Positions 1 through 5,363 of a stretch of 7,372 nt of DNA are shown in pieces (the stretch's first letter is position 1; every line of letters starts with the position of its first letter). Source of the stretch: Bacteroidales bacterium (lineage in GTDB: Bacteria > Bacteroidota > Bacteroidia > Bacteroidales > GCA-2748055); contig JAOZLK010000213.1 of assembly GCA_029934875.1 (NCBI GenBank), positions 1 to 7,372 of the forward strand, in the 5' to 3' direction. Under the pieces are notes generated by a model. It did no database searches and was not told the origin of the DNA. It saw nothing but the letters and a program-made list of their open reading frames with translations. The position numbers and the translations under genes are program-made.

Positions 1-45
1 ACCTGCACAATTCTCTGTAAGCACACTAAGTTTCATAAGTTCATG

Positions 46-612
46 CTATTTATAGAAAGATGAATCCTTTATAAAAATCTCATCATGATGTCCCAACCGG
101 TGTTCCATGGTATCGTTTTGCACACTCTTCACACAGTCTATGGAAGGCAGGTAAGGTTTGATATCTAACACAGGTGTTCCGTCAAATGCATCGATGCCTC
201 TGACATAAAGATGTCCAGACTCAATCTTTTCAAGCTTGATCACAGAAAATCCAATGGGATTGGGCCGTTTAGGACTCCTGGTCGCAAACAAGCCAAATTC
301 ATAATCATGGTCAGAAGCAGGGGGCTCTACCAGTGGATCCCACGATTCGACCCTGTCGAAATGATAGATAAGGATAATATATTCAAAACTATCAAGTGTG
401 CTTAGAGCCTGCCTGTATTCGGGAAAGATTTCAATGATACCGGAATTGTCAGCTACCAGGATTCCCTGCCGTGGGGCGCCTGTTTCCGGGGAATAAGCCG
501 TGTGAATGATTCCGATGGGTTTATAATTCATACCGGTGTTCATGTGTTGACTGTGCGTATCTGGTTGAGCACATACCATGGTAAGTATGGCGAGGATAAG
601 CCGTTTCTTCAT
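46..612 (-). CDS. trmO: TsaA/TrmO-family protein with an N-terminal signal-peptide-like segment
   Basis: The 188-residue product carries a complete TsaA/TrmO (YaeB) domain from about residue 30 to 160. Visible family motifs are YKPIGIIHT (30-38), APRQG (46-50), the GLFATRSPKRPNPIG stretch (107-121) and DGTPVLDIKPY (144-154). Known TrmO enzymes use S-adenosylmethionine to N6-methylate t6A at position 37 of certain tRNAs in the cytoplasm. The C-terminal extension of E. coli TrmO is missing, so this is a single-domain form as in archaea. The first 22 residues look like a Sec signal peptide: MKKR, then a short hydrophobic core (LILAILTMV), then a possible type I cleavage site VCA|Q. That conflicts with a tRNA-modifying role. 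ATGs at residues 24 and 28 could give a cytosolic form, but no ribosome-binding site favours them. It follows the LTxxQ protein gene by 89 bp in the same direction, so the two may be cotranscribed. Family assignment is firm; location and activity are uncertain. Confidence 0.88.
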   Translation of the reverse strand: MKKRLILAILTMVCAQPDTHSQHMNTGMNYKPIGIIHTAYSPETGAPRQGILVADNSGIIEIFPEYRQALSTLDSFEYIILIYHFDRVESWDPLVEPPASDHDYEFGLFATRSPKRPNPIGFSVIKLEKIESGHLYVRGIDAFDGTPVLDIKPYLPSIDCVKSVQNDTMEHRLGHHDEIFIKDSSFYK

Positions 613-701
613 CAGGTATTATTTTACCCTTGTTTATTGTCAGCTATGATCGGGGCACAAGGTGTGATATACGAAATTGGAGATTAAGTTCACAAATTAA
701 T

Positions 702-1175
702 TTACCGGCCATACCCTCGTCCACGTCCATAACCTTGACCACGTCCATAACCTTGACCACGTCCGTATGCTTGTCCACGTGCATAGCTCTGTCCACGTGC
801 ATAGCTCTGTCCACGTCCGTAACCTTGTCCACGTCCTTGACCTTGACCACTATTTCTGATACAGCTTTGGTTAAACCACGTTTTCTGTTCAGTAGTAAGT
901 AATTTTGAAATAGCCAGGTTGTGAGCGTTTTGCTCTTCGTTCATCTTCGTTTTAGTACTTCTTGCGATCGAAGCATCAGTTTCTGAACGAAATTGTAAAC
1001 GCAGAGCATCCATCGATTTTTGATGTTTGGCGCTTAGTTCGTTAATTTCTGACTTTTGTTGGGTAGTTAGGTTTGGAATTAGGTCACAAACATCTCCTCG
1101 ATTTACCTTTTGGGAATACGAAATTGATGCTGTCAGCATGATGAGTGCAATCAATACTAATTTAATCGGTTTCAT
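702..1175 (-). CDS. Spy/CpxP-like exported LTxxQ protein with C-terminal GQxYxR repeats
   Basis: The 157-residue protein starts with a clear Sec signal peptide (MKPIK, hydrophobic core to about residue 18, probable cleavage near SYSQ, 19-22). Residues 25-105 are charged and helical with two LTxxQ motifs, LTTQQ (36-40) and LTTEQ (93-97). This is the signature of the Spy/CpxP/ZraP/CnrX superfamily of periplasmic chaperones and metal-stress proteins. Two cysteines (30 and 105) bracket the helical part and could form a disulfide. From residue 110 to the end the sequence is a low-complexity run of the hexapeptide GQ[GSA]Y[GA]R, strongly basic and lacking His, unlike metal-binding tails such as that of ZraP. 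It is transcribed away from the DUF134 gene across a shared palindromic operator and is probably the first gene of a unit with the TsaA-like gene. The exact role cannot be read from sequence; a periplasmic metal or envelope stress function is inferred from family and context. Confidence 0.85.
   Translation of the reverse strand: MKPIKLVLIALIMLTASISYSQKVNRGDVCDLIPNLTTQQKSEINELSAKHQKSMDALRLQFRSETDASIARSTKTKMNEEQNAHNLAISKLLTTEQKTWFNQSCIRNSGQGQGRGQGYGRGQSYARGQSYARGQAYGRGQGYGRGQGYGRGRGYGR
705..846 (-). repeat. 18-bp in-frame tandem repeat encoding GQxYxR
   Basis: Six full 18-bp units run from 721 to 828 on the plus strand, each starting CCACGT, with degenerate partial units on both sides (705-720 and 829-846). 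Units 721-738 and 739-756 are identical, and units 775-792 and 793-810 are identical to each other but differ from the first pair. This points to recent duplication of neighbouring units. The period is a multiple of three, so gain or loss of units changes only the length of the C-terminal tail of the LTxxQ protein. There are no unique spacers, so it is not a CRISPR array. Confidence 0.95.
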
Positions 1176-1218
1176 GGCTCTTTTATTAAAGATTTATAAA
1201 TACAAGATCAAAGCTTTT

Positions 1219-1226
1219 CAAATTTA
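1219..1226 (-). promoter_or_regulatory. -7 element of the LTxxQ gene promoter
   Basis: On the minus strand this reads TAAATTTG, an exact match to the Bacteroidota -7 consensus TAnnTTTG. Transcription would begin near 1212, leaving a leader of roughly 35 nt before the ATG at 1175. No good TTTG -33 element is seen 18-20 bp upstream; that position (about 1245-1249) falls inside the left half of the 1243-1258 palindrome. A weak -33 overlapped by an operator fits a regulated promoter. Confidence 0.55.
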
Positions 1227-1236
1227 TGAAAAATTC

Positions 1237-1266
1237 TTTGATATGAACATATGTTCATTAAATTTG
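1237..1266 (+). promoter_or_regulatory. DUF134 promoter (TTTG, 18 bp, TAAATTTG)
   Basis: TTTG at 1237-1240 and TAAATTTG at 1259-1266 match the Bacteroidota -33 (TTTG) and -7 (TAnnTTTG) elements exactly. The spacer is 18 bp, close to the usual 19 or so. Transcription would start near 1271-1274, about 20 nt before the ATG at 1293. The spacer is almost completely occupied by the 16-bp palindrome, so a bound protein would directly compete with RNA polymerase. Confidence 0.65.
1243..1258. promoter_or_regulatory. 16-bp perfect palindrome, ArsR/SmtB-type operator candidate
   Basis: ATGAACATATGTTCAT is a perfect inverted repeat containing TGAA-N6-TTCA, the core shared by many operators of ArsR/SmtB-family metal sensors. 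It sits between the -33 and -7 elements of the DUF134 promoter and over the expected -33 region of the divergent LTxxQ gene promoter. Occupancy should therefore affect both units. No ArsR-family gene lies in the window, so the cognate regulator is unknown. The DUF134 protein itself or a MerR-type protein acting from the spacer are alternatives. Confidence 0.6.
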
Positions 1267-1280
1267 TGAGCGCATATTCA
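1267..1280. promoter_or_regulatory. Degenerate second operator-like site
   Basis: TGAGCGCATATTCA keeps the TGAx-N6-TTCA layout of the upstream palindrome, with 12 of 17 positions matching when flanks are included (1265-1281). Its centre lies 23 bp downstream of the first site, about two helical turns, and it covers the expected DUF134 transcription start. It could be a lower-affinity second site for the same regulator. The match is imperfect and could be chance. Confidence 0.3.
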
Positions 1281-1292
1281 TAAAGAGTCTTT

Positions 1293-1865
1293 ATGTCACC
1301 GAGAAAAAAAATCTTCCGAAAGGTTGGTTCACCGCCTGTATTAAAGGGATATAAACCAATCGGCCTTCCCTATAATGAAACCAGTATTATCTCGGTTTTA
1401 TATGAAGAATATGAGGCATTGAGACTTGCAGACTACTCAGGACTAAAGCAGGAAGAAGCTGCAAAATTAATGAATATATCAAGGCCGACCTTCACAAGAA
1501 TTTACAGTAGCTGTCTTCAGAAATTAGCAAAGGCATTTACTGAGGGTCGATCAATTATTATTGAGGGAGGAGATGTTGAATTTGATAAACAATGGTATAG
1601 ATGTAATGATTGTGCCACTGTATTTCATCATCCCGATGATAAGAATAAGGAATGCATTAGTTGTAAATCAGACGATATTGAGCATATAAACGAAAGTGTA
1701 AGAGACTGGAAAGAAAAACAATTAAGTGGCCAAAGGAATATTGAATTAAACGGATATTGTGAATGTCCCAGCTGCACATATGAGAAGTTACATCAAAGAG
1801 GAATTCCTTGCTTTTCATTAAACTGTCCGGACTGTAAAACTCCCCTAAGAAGAAAAGGGATTTAA
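1293..1865 (+). CDS. DUF134 family protein (HTH plus cysteine-rich C-terminus)
   Basis: The 190-residue product matches the DUF134 family (PF02001). After the basic N-terminus (MSPRKK) and the PPVLKGYKPIGLP stretch (14-26) comes EEYEALRLADYSGLKQEEAA (38-57), which leads into a helix-turn-helix at about 48-72 (EEAAKLMNISRPTFTRIY) resembling sigma region 4, and then IIEGG (89-93). The second half has two zinc-ribbon-like groups. The first is CxxC at 104/107 and CxxC at 121/124. The second is CECPSC (156-161), HQRGIPC (167-173) and CPDC (178-181). The HxRGxPC...CPxCxTPL form recurs in proteins of DUF134/NifX-like neighbourhoods. A DNA-binding, metal- or cluster-responsive regulator is inferred; no DUF134 function is established to my knowledge. 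The start is fixed by the family-typical N-terminus and a promoter just upstream. It diverges from the LTxxQ gene over a shared operator and precedes the metal importer genes by about 220 bp. Confidence 0.9.
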   Translation: MSPRKKIFRKVGSPPVLKGYKPIGLPYNETSIISVLYEEYEALRLADYSGLKQEEAAKLMNISRPTFTRIYSSCLQKLAKAFTEGRSIIIEGGDVEFDKQWYRCNDCATVFHHPDDKNKECISCKSDDIEHINESVRDWKEKQLSGQRNIELNGYCECPSCTYEKLHQRGIPCFSLNCPDCKTPLRRKGI

Positions 1866-1900
1866 TTAATAATTTCCACTAATTTTACATGTATTAAAAC

Positions 1901-2023
1901 ATGGTGATGGGGTTTAAAAATCTTCGACGGCACCTCTCCGAAAATCTGTTTCTTTTACTGCTGCCCGCAGTGATCATGGAATATTACCGGGTTAACAACT
2001 ATCACGCTCCTCCCTTTCAATAG
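1901..2023 (+). CDS. Possible small membrane protein (40 residues)
   Basis: A short open frame starts at ATG 1901 (or 1907) and ends at TAG 2021. It would encode a peptide with a basic N-terminus (MVMGFKNLRRH), a hydrophobic stretch at about residues 15-26 (NLFLLLLPAVIM) and a tail YYRVNNYHAPPFQ. This is the topology of a single-pass small membrane protein. The stretch is visibly richer in G and C than the flanking 1866-1900 and 2024-2086, about like the neighbouring real genes, and roughly half of its codons end in G or C. A one-mismatch -7 element (TAATTTTA, 1880-1887) lies just upstream. I recognise no homologue. It could equally be a gene remnant or a chance frame in the leader of the importer genes. 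Confidence 0.25.
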   Translation: MVMGFKNLRRHLSENLFLLLLPAVIMEYYRVNNYHAPPFQ

Positions 2024-2086
2024 TCCATTTCCAGATCAATTATTAGTTTGATTTCTTTATTTCCCAAGTTTGAAAAACGCACCCCC
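2024..2086 (+). promoter_or_regulatory. Probable promoter/leader region of the metal importer genes
   Basis: The AT-rich stretch before the barrel protein gene holds TTAGTTTG at 2043-2050, one mismatch from TAnnTTTG. It would place a transcript start near 2057 and a leader of about 30 nt before ATG 2087. An inverted repeat ATCAA-N8-TTGAT (2035-2039 and 2048-2052) overlaps it and might be a regulator site. No convincing -33 element is seen, and no copy of the TGAA-N6-TTCA site is present here, so control would differ from that of DUF134. This is a weak call. Confidence 0.22.
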
Positions 2087-3403
2087 ATGTTGAGATATGG
2101 ATTATTCTTATATATAATTATTACCGGCCTGATTTTAAATCTAATCACTGGCCTGGAAAGTCATGCTCAGGATACTGTTCAGAACAGCTATCAGGATAGC
2201 CTTTACCAAAGGGTTTTGGAGCTTGAAAAGGCTGTTACTGAAATTAATGAAAGCATTATAGAGGAAAAACAGGAGGATGAGTTTAAGACTCTTCTCGAGG
2301 AAGCTGACCGCCTTTCAATGCAAAAAGAAGAGCAGAAAATAGATGTGTCAAAGAAATACTTTAGTGGAGTAAGACAGCAACAGGGTCTTAATCCCAATAT
2401 CAGCTTTGGCATGGATTTTTTTGGAGGTGTCAGCACCTCAAATACTGGTTCGATTAACGAAACCAGTGATATCAGTTATGGCAACAACGGATTTTTTTTA
2501 AGAGAAGCCGAATTAGGCCTGATTGCACCCCTGGATCCCTTTACCAGGGGAAAAGGATATATTACGGCAACACCTGAGGGTGTTTTTGTTGATGAAGTCT
2601 ATATGGAATTGCTGAATCTTCCCTTAAGCATGAACCTTAAAGTGGGTATGTTTAAATCTGAATTTGGCTTCTTAAACAGGTATCATGACCATGCATTGCC
2701 ACAGTTCGACAGACCGCGTGTGCTTGTCAATATGTTTGGAACAGGAGGACTGGGTGGATCGGGTATTTCATCAAATTTCATGCTTCCGCCTGTTATTGCA
2801 AACGCGACCTCACTGGATGTTTCGGTAATCTATGGCAGTAATTCCCAGAGCTTCAGATCTGATGCTGCCCCAGGCTTTATGTTCACAGGCCAGTTCAATA
2901 ATTATTATGATCTGTCGGCCAGCAGCTACATTGAAATCAGGTTGAGCGGGGCCGCCGGAAAGACAGATTATCCTGAACCGGATTTCAATTCATATGTGGG
3001 AAGTGCAGGACTCAGATATAAATGGGCCCCTGTAGGGCGGGAAAAATACAGGACAGTGGAATGGAAGACAGAATTCCTCTACGCTTACCGGGATTATATC
3101 GGGGGAAACCATCAGAGTAAGGGATTTTATTCAAGCATTCAGGGTAAACTGAATGCTAGATTCTTGCTTGGAGGAAGGATCGGATATTCAGAAATACCTT
3201 ACGATCCCTCTCAGAGTGAGTGGGATTACACCATTTCACTTGATTTCTGGCAAAGTGATTTTGTTTTTACCCGTTTTCAGTACCAGTATAACAATAGGAA
3301 CATTTATAATAGGAAAGATATAGCAGGACCTTTTCCCAGTGAACACTCCTTTATCATCCAGGTATCCTGGGCCATGGGGCCACACAAACACGAAGCATAT
3401 TAA
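2087..3403 (+). CDS. Outer-membrane beta-barrel protein of a zinc-type uptake operon
   Basis: The frame opens at a TTG (2048), but ATG 2087 is the better start. It places a good signal peptide (MLRYG, hydrophobic LFLYIIITGLILNLITG, cleavage SHA|QD) right at the N-terminus and gives 438 residues. The mature part starts with a charged, coiled-coil-prone segment (about 38-87, rich in Glu, Leu and Lys). Next comes a long domain of alternating aromatic and polar strands with Gly/Asn/Ser turns, as in outer-membrane barrels. A motif NRYHDHALPQFDRP (His200-Asp-His202 at its centre) followed by Gly-rich FGTGGLGGSG resembles barrel proteins I associate with znuABC-like loci. No TonB box or plug domain is evident, so it looks like a porin-type channel rather than a TonB-dependent receptor. 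It is the first gene of the importer unit, 22 bp before the binding-protein gene. Metal passage across the outer membrane is inferred. Confidence 0.75.
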   Translation: MLRYGLFLYIIITGLILNLITGLESHAQDTVQNSYQDSLYQRVLELEKAVTEINESIIEEKQEDEFKTLLEEADRLSMQKEEQKIDVSKKYFSGVRQQQGLNPNISFGMDFFGGVSTSNTGSINETSDISYGNNGFFLREAELGLIAPLDPFTRGKGYITATPEGVFVDEVYMELLNLPLSMNLKVGMFKSEFGFLNRYHDHALPQFDRPRVLVNMFGTGGLGGSGISSNFMLPPVIANATSLDVSVIYGSNSQSFRSDAAPGFMFTGQFNNYYDLSASSYIEIRLSGAAGKTDYPEPDFNSYVGSAGLRYKWAPVGREKYRTVEWKTEFLYAYRDYIGGNHQSKGFYSSIQGKLNARFLLGGRIGYSEIPYDPSQSEWDYTISLDFWQSDFVFTRFQYQYNNRNIYNRKDIAGPFPSEHSFIIQVSWAMGPHKHEAY

Positions 3404-3419
3404 CTAATTGAAAAAATAA

Positions 3420-3437
3420 TAACTTATGTATAAGTTA
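3420..3437 (+). repeat. Inverted repeat enclosing the start codon of the binding-protein gene
   Basis: TAACTTA (3420-3426) and TAAGTTA (3431-3437) are perfect 7-bp arms around a 4-nt TGTA. The ATG at 3426-3428 straddles the end of the left arm and the loop. In RNA this would be a weak, mostly A-U hairpin at the start codon; in DNA it could be a small palindromic site. It may be accidental. Confidence 0.35.
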
Positions 3438-4511
3438 GCCACCAGATTGAAACCAATTCTCCTATTCATTGTATTATCCGGATCTGTCATTTTATCCGGC
3501 CAGAACAGACAACAGAACAGGAATCAACAGAGATATCGGGGAAATAGTGATGAGACGCTGAATATTATCTGTTCGTTTTCTGATTATGCCTCCATCACAA
3601 AAAGAATTGTCGGAAGCTATGGAAATGTCCAACACATTGCCCATGGAGAACAGGATCCTCATTTTGTATCACCTAAACCTAGTTATTCCATGATGCTGCG
3701 TGATGCAGATCTTTGGATTACTACAGGTATGGACCTTGAAGTTTGGTCAACAACCATTCTTGATAAAGCCAGGAACAGACAGATCATGGATGGTGAAATC
3801 GGATTTGTATCTGTTTCCGACGGAGTAAAAGTTCTTCAGAAGGTTGAAAAGGCAGACCGTACCGAAGGTGATATCCATCTGATGGGCAATCCGCATATTA
3901 CTACGGGTCCCCTTAATTGGAAGGTAATAGCTGCCAACATCACCACTGGTCTGATCAAAGTCGATCCTTCCAACGCTTCTTATTACCAGGCCAACATGGA
4001 AGCATTTAATGACCAGGTGGATCGGGCCATGTTTGGAGATGAGCTGATAGATATTTTTAAGGGTGAAATGCTGTCAAAATTACTGGAAAACAATACCCTG
4101 TTCACCTTTCTGGAAGAAGAGTATCAGGGAGAAAAACTTATTGAAAAACTGGGTGGATGGCTTAAGCAGATGGAACCTTTGAGAGGAAAAAAAATAGTGG
4201 CCTACCATAAAAACTGGGTCTATTTTATTGAAACTTTTGATTTGGAGATTGTTGGATACATAGAGCCCAAGCCGGGCATACCTCCCTCAGCAAAGCATGT
4301 TCAACATATGATTCAAACCATTCATGATCAAAATATTAAACTGATGCTGGTAGCCAGTTATTTTGAAAAGAGTTCGGCCAGAATGATCGAGGACAAGACT
4401 GGTATAAAGGCAGTCTATCTTCCACTGTTTGTTCAGGGAAGCCCGGAGATCAATGATAATTTTCAGCTGGTGGATTACTGGATCGATCAGGTTAAAATGC
4501 ACATCCAATAG
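3426..4511 (+). CDS. znuA: ZnuA/TroA-type metal ABC transporter solute-binding protein
   Basis: The 361-residue protein belongs to cluster A-I (PF01297) periplasmic metal-binding proteins. It has a signal peptide (residues 1 to about 25, no lipobox), a short Asn/Gln/Arg-rich linker (26-40), and the usual two lobes. Likely ligands are His79 (DPHFVSPKPS), His157 (GNPHITTGPLN) and His261 (AYHKNWVYF). A third His rather than Glu favours zinc over manganese by comparison with ZnuA. The expected acidic residue near the C-terminus is not obvious (PLFVQGSPE, 333-341). The His-rich loop of E. coli ZnuA is absent. His157 and His261 are about 104 residues apart, longer than in TroA, because of an extra segment at about 203-247 ending in LGGWLKQ. 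I recall this insert from a recognisable subfamily with the VEPKPGIPPS-type motif (here IEPKPGIPPS, 279-288). It sits between the barrel protein and the two permeases, 12 bp before the first, consistent with one operon. Confidence 0.88.
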   Translation: MYKLATRLKPILLFIVLSGSVILSGQNRQQNRNQQRYRGNSDETLNIICSFSDYASITKRIVGSYGNVQHIAHGEQDPHFVSPKPSYSMMLRDADLWITTGMDLEVWSTTILDKARNRQIMDGEIGFVSVSDGVKVLQKVEKADRTEGDIHLMGNPHITTGPLNWKVIAANITTGLIKVDPSNASYYQANMEAFNDQVDRAMFGDELIDIFKGEMLSKLLENNTLFTFLEEEYQGEKLIEKLGGWLKQMEPLRGKKIVAYHKNWVYFIETFDLEIVGYIEPKPGIPPSAKHVQHMIQTIHDQNIKLMLVASYFEKSSARMIEDKTGIKAVYLPLFVQGSPEINDNFQLVDYWIDQVKMHIQ

Positions 4512-4523
4512 ACTAAGCGCATC

Positions 4524-5351
4524 ATGAAGGAGACCTTATTTTTTCTTTCAACTCCCATCGTTGCCAGCGTTCTTCTGGCAATAATGCTGGGTTATTTTGG
4601 CACCCATATTCTAGCCCGGGGAATTATTTTTATTGATATAGCAATTGCACAAATTGCCGCACTTGGTACTATGATAGGCCTACTGCTTGGTTTTGCTGAA
4701 GAATCCCTGGAGGTCCAGCTACTTTCCTATCTGTTTACATTGCTTATCATAGGCGGTTTTGCCTTCATGAAGATAAAGTCACGTACCATTCCGGCCGAGG
4801 CTGTAATCGGTATTATCTATTGTCTTGGATTGGCCCTGGCCATGCTGCTGGCTGAAAAAATACCGGGAGGTTCCAATTATATCACCAAAACCATTACTGG
4901 CAATATACTCTGGGTCACCTGGAATAAGGTTTTTATCCTGGCATTGGTTTTTGCAGGGATCGGCTTGATCCACCTCTTGCTTGGGAAAAGATTCATAAAG
5001 CTATCCGATTCAAATAACAATAGTGATTCCATATTGCAATTGAAAAGCAGAGTATTGAACCTGCTCTTCTATATCACATTTGGTGTGGTGGTTGTAAAAG
5101 CGGTACTTATCGGCGGCATTTTCATGGTTTTCACTTTGTTAATTGCTCCCTCTGCTGCTGCTGCCATGTATGTTCAAAGCTGGAGAGGTCGCTTGATTTG
5201 GTCCTGGGTCATTGGAGTTACCGGAACCATAGCTGGAATCCTGTTATCCTATTTCCTGAATATCTCAAATGGTCCAGCCATTGTATGCTTACTGGGGGGC
5301 CTGGTTTTTGTCCTGGCCTTTATTAAATTATTAATACCCATTCATAGGTAA
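4524..5351 (+). CDS. znuB: ABC-3 family metal transporter permease, first copy
   Basis: This 275-residue integral membrane protein has seven to eight hydrophobic helices typical of the ABC-3 family (PF00950: ZnuB, TroC/D, MntB). Family-like features are YFGTHILARGIIFIDIAIAQ (24-43), the PAEAVIGIIYCLGLALAM region (90-107), TGNILWVTW (125-133) and the GGIFMVFTLLIAPSAAAAM loop (197-215). It would form half of the inner-membrane channel receiving metal from the solute-binding protein. The gene starts 12 bp after the binding-protein gene ends and is followed 12 bp later by a paralogue, which points to a heterodimeric channel like TroC/TroD rather than a ZnuB homodimer. The ATG at 4524 is the first in frame and gives a normal family N-terminus. 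Zinc is inferred from the partner; manganese or iron cannot be excluded. Confidence 0.9.
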   Translation: MKETLFFLSTPIVASVLLAIMLGYFGTHILARGIIFIDIAIAQIAALGTMIGLLLGFAEESLEVQLLSYLFTLLIIGGFAFMKIKSRTIPAEAVIGIIYCLGLALAMLLAEKIPGGSNYITKTITGNILWVTWNKVFILALVFAGIGLIHLLLGKRFIKLSDSNNNSDSILQLKSRVLNLLFYITFGVVVVKAVLIGGIFMVFTLLIAPSAAAAMYVQSWRGRLIWSWVIGVTGTIAGILLSYFLNISNGPAIVCLLGGLVFVLAFIKLLIPIHR

Positions 5352-5363
5352 ATCGCAATAAAT

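Noticed and set aside
721..828. Short tandem repeats as a CRISPR array
   Set aside because: Units are directly adjacent with no unique spacers and lie in frame inside a gene.
630..902. Plus-strand open frame rich in Ser-Thr-Leu repeats over the tandem repeat
   Set aside because: It is the antisense of the GQxYxR repeat of the LTxxQ protein gene. The minus-strand frame has a signal peptide and family motifs; this one has none.
1955..1973. Hairpin ACTGC-TGCCC-GCAGT as a terminator after DUF134
   Set aside because: The stem is short and is followed by GATCATGG instead of a T run. It also lies inside the possible small open frame.
2048..2086. TTG start giving a 451-residue barrel protein
   Set aside because: It would put 13 polar and basic residues before a signal peptide that fits perfectly from ATG 2087, and the TTG overlaps a possible -7 element.
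1866..2086. Metal riboswitch or Zur box upstream of the importer genes
   Set aside because: No recognisable NiCo, yybP-ykoY or cobalamin riboswitch core and no strong Fur-family palindrome could be found by eye.
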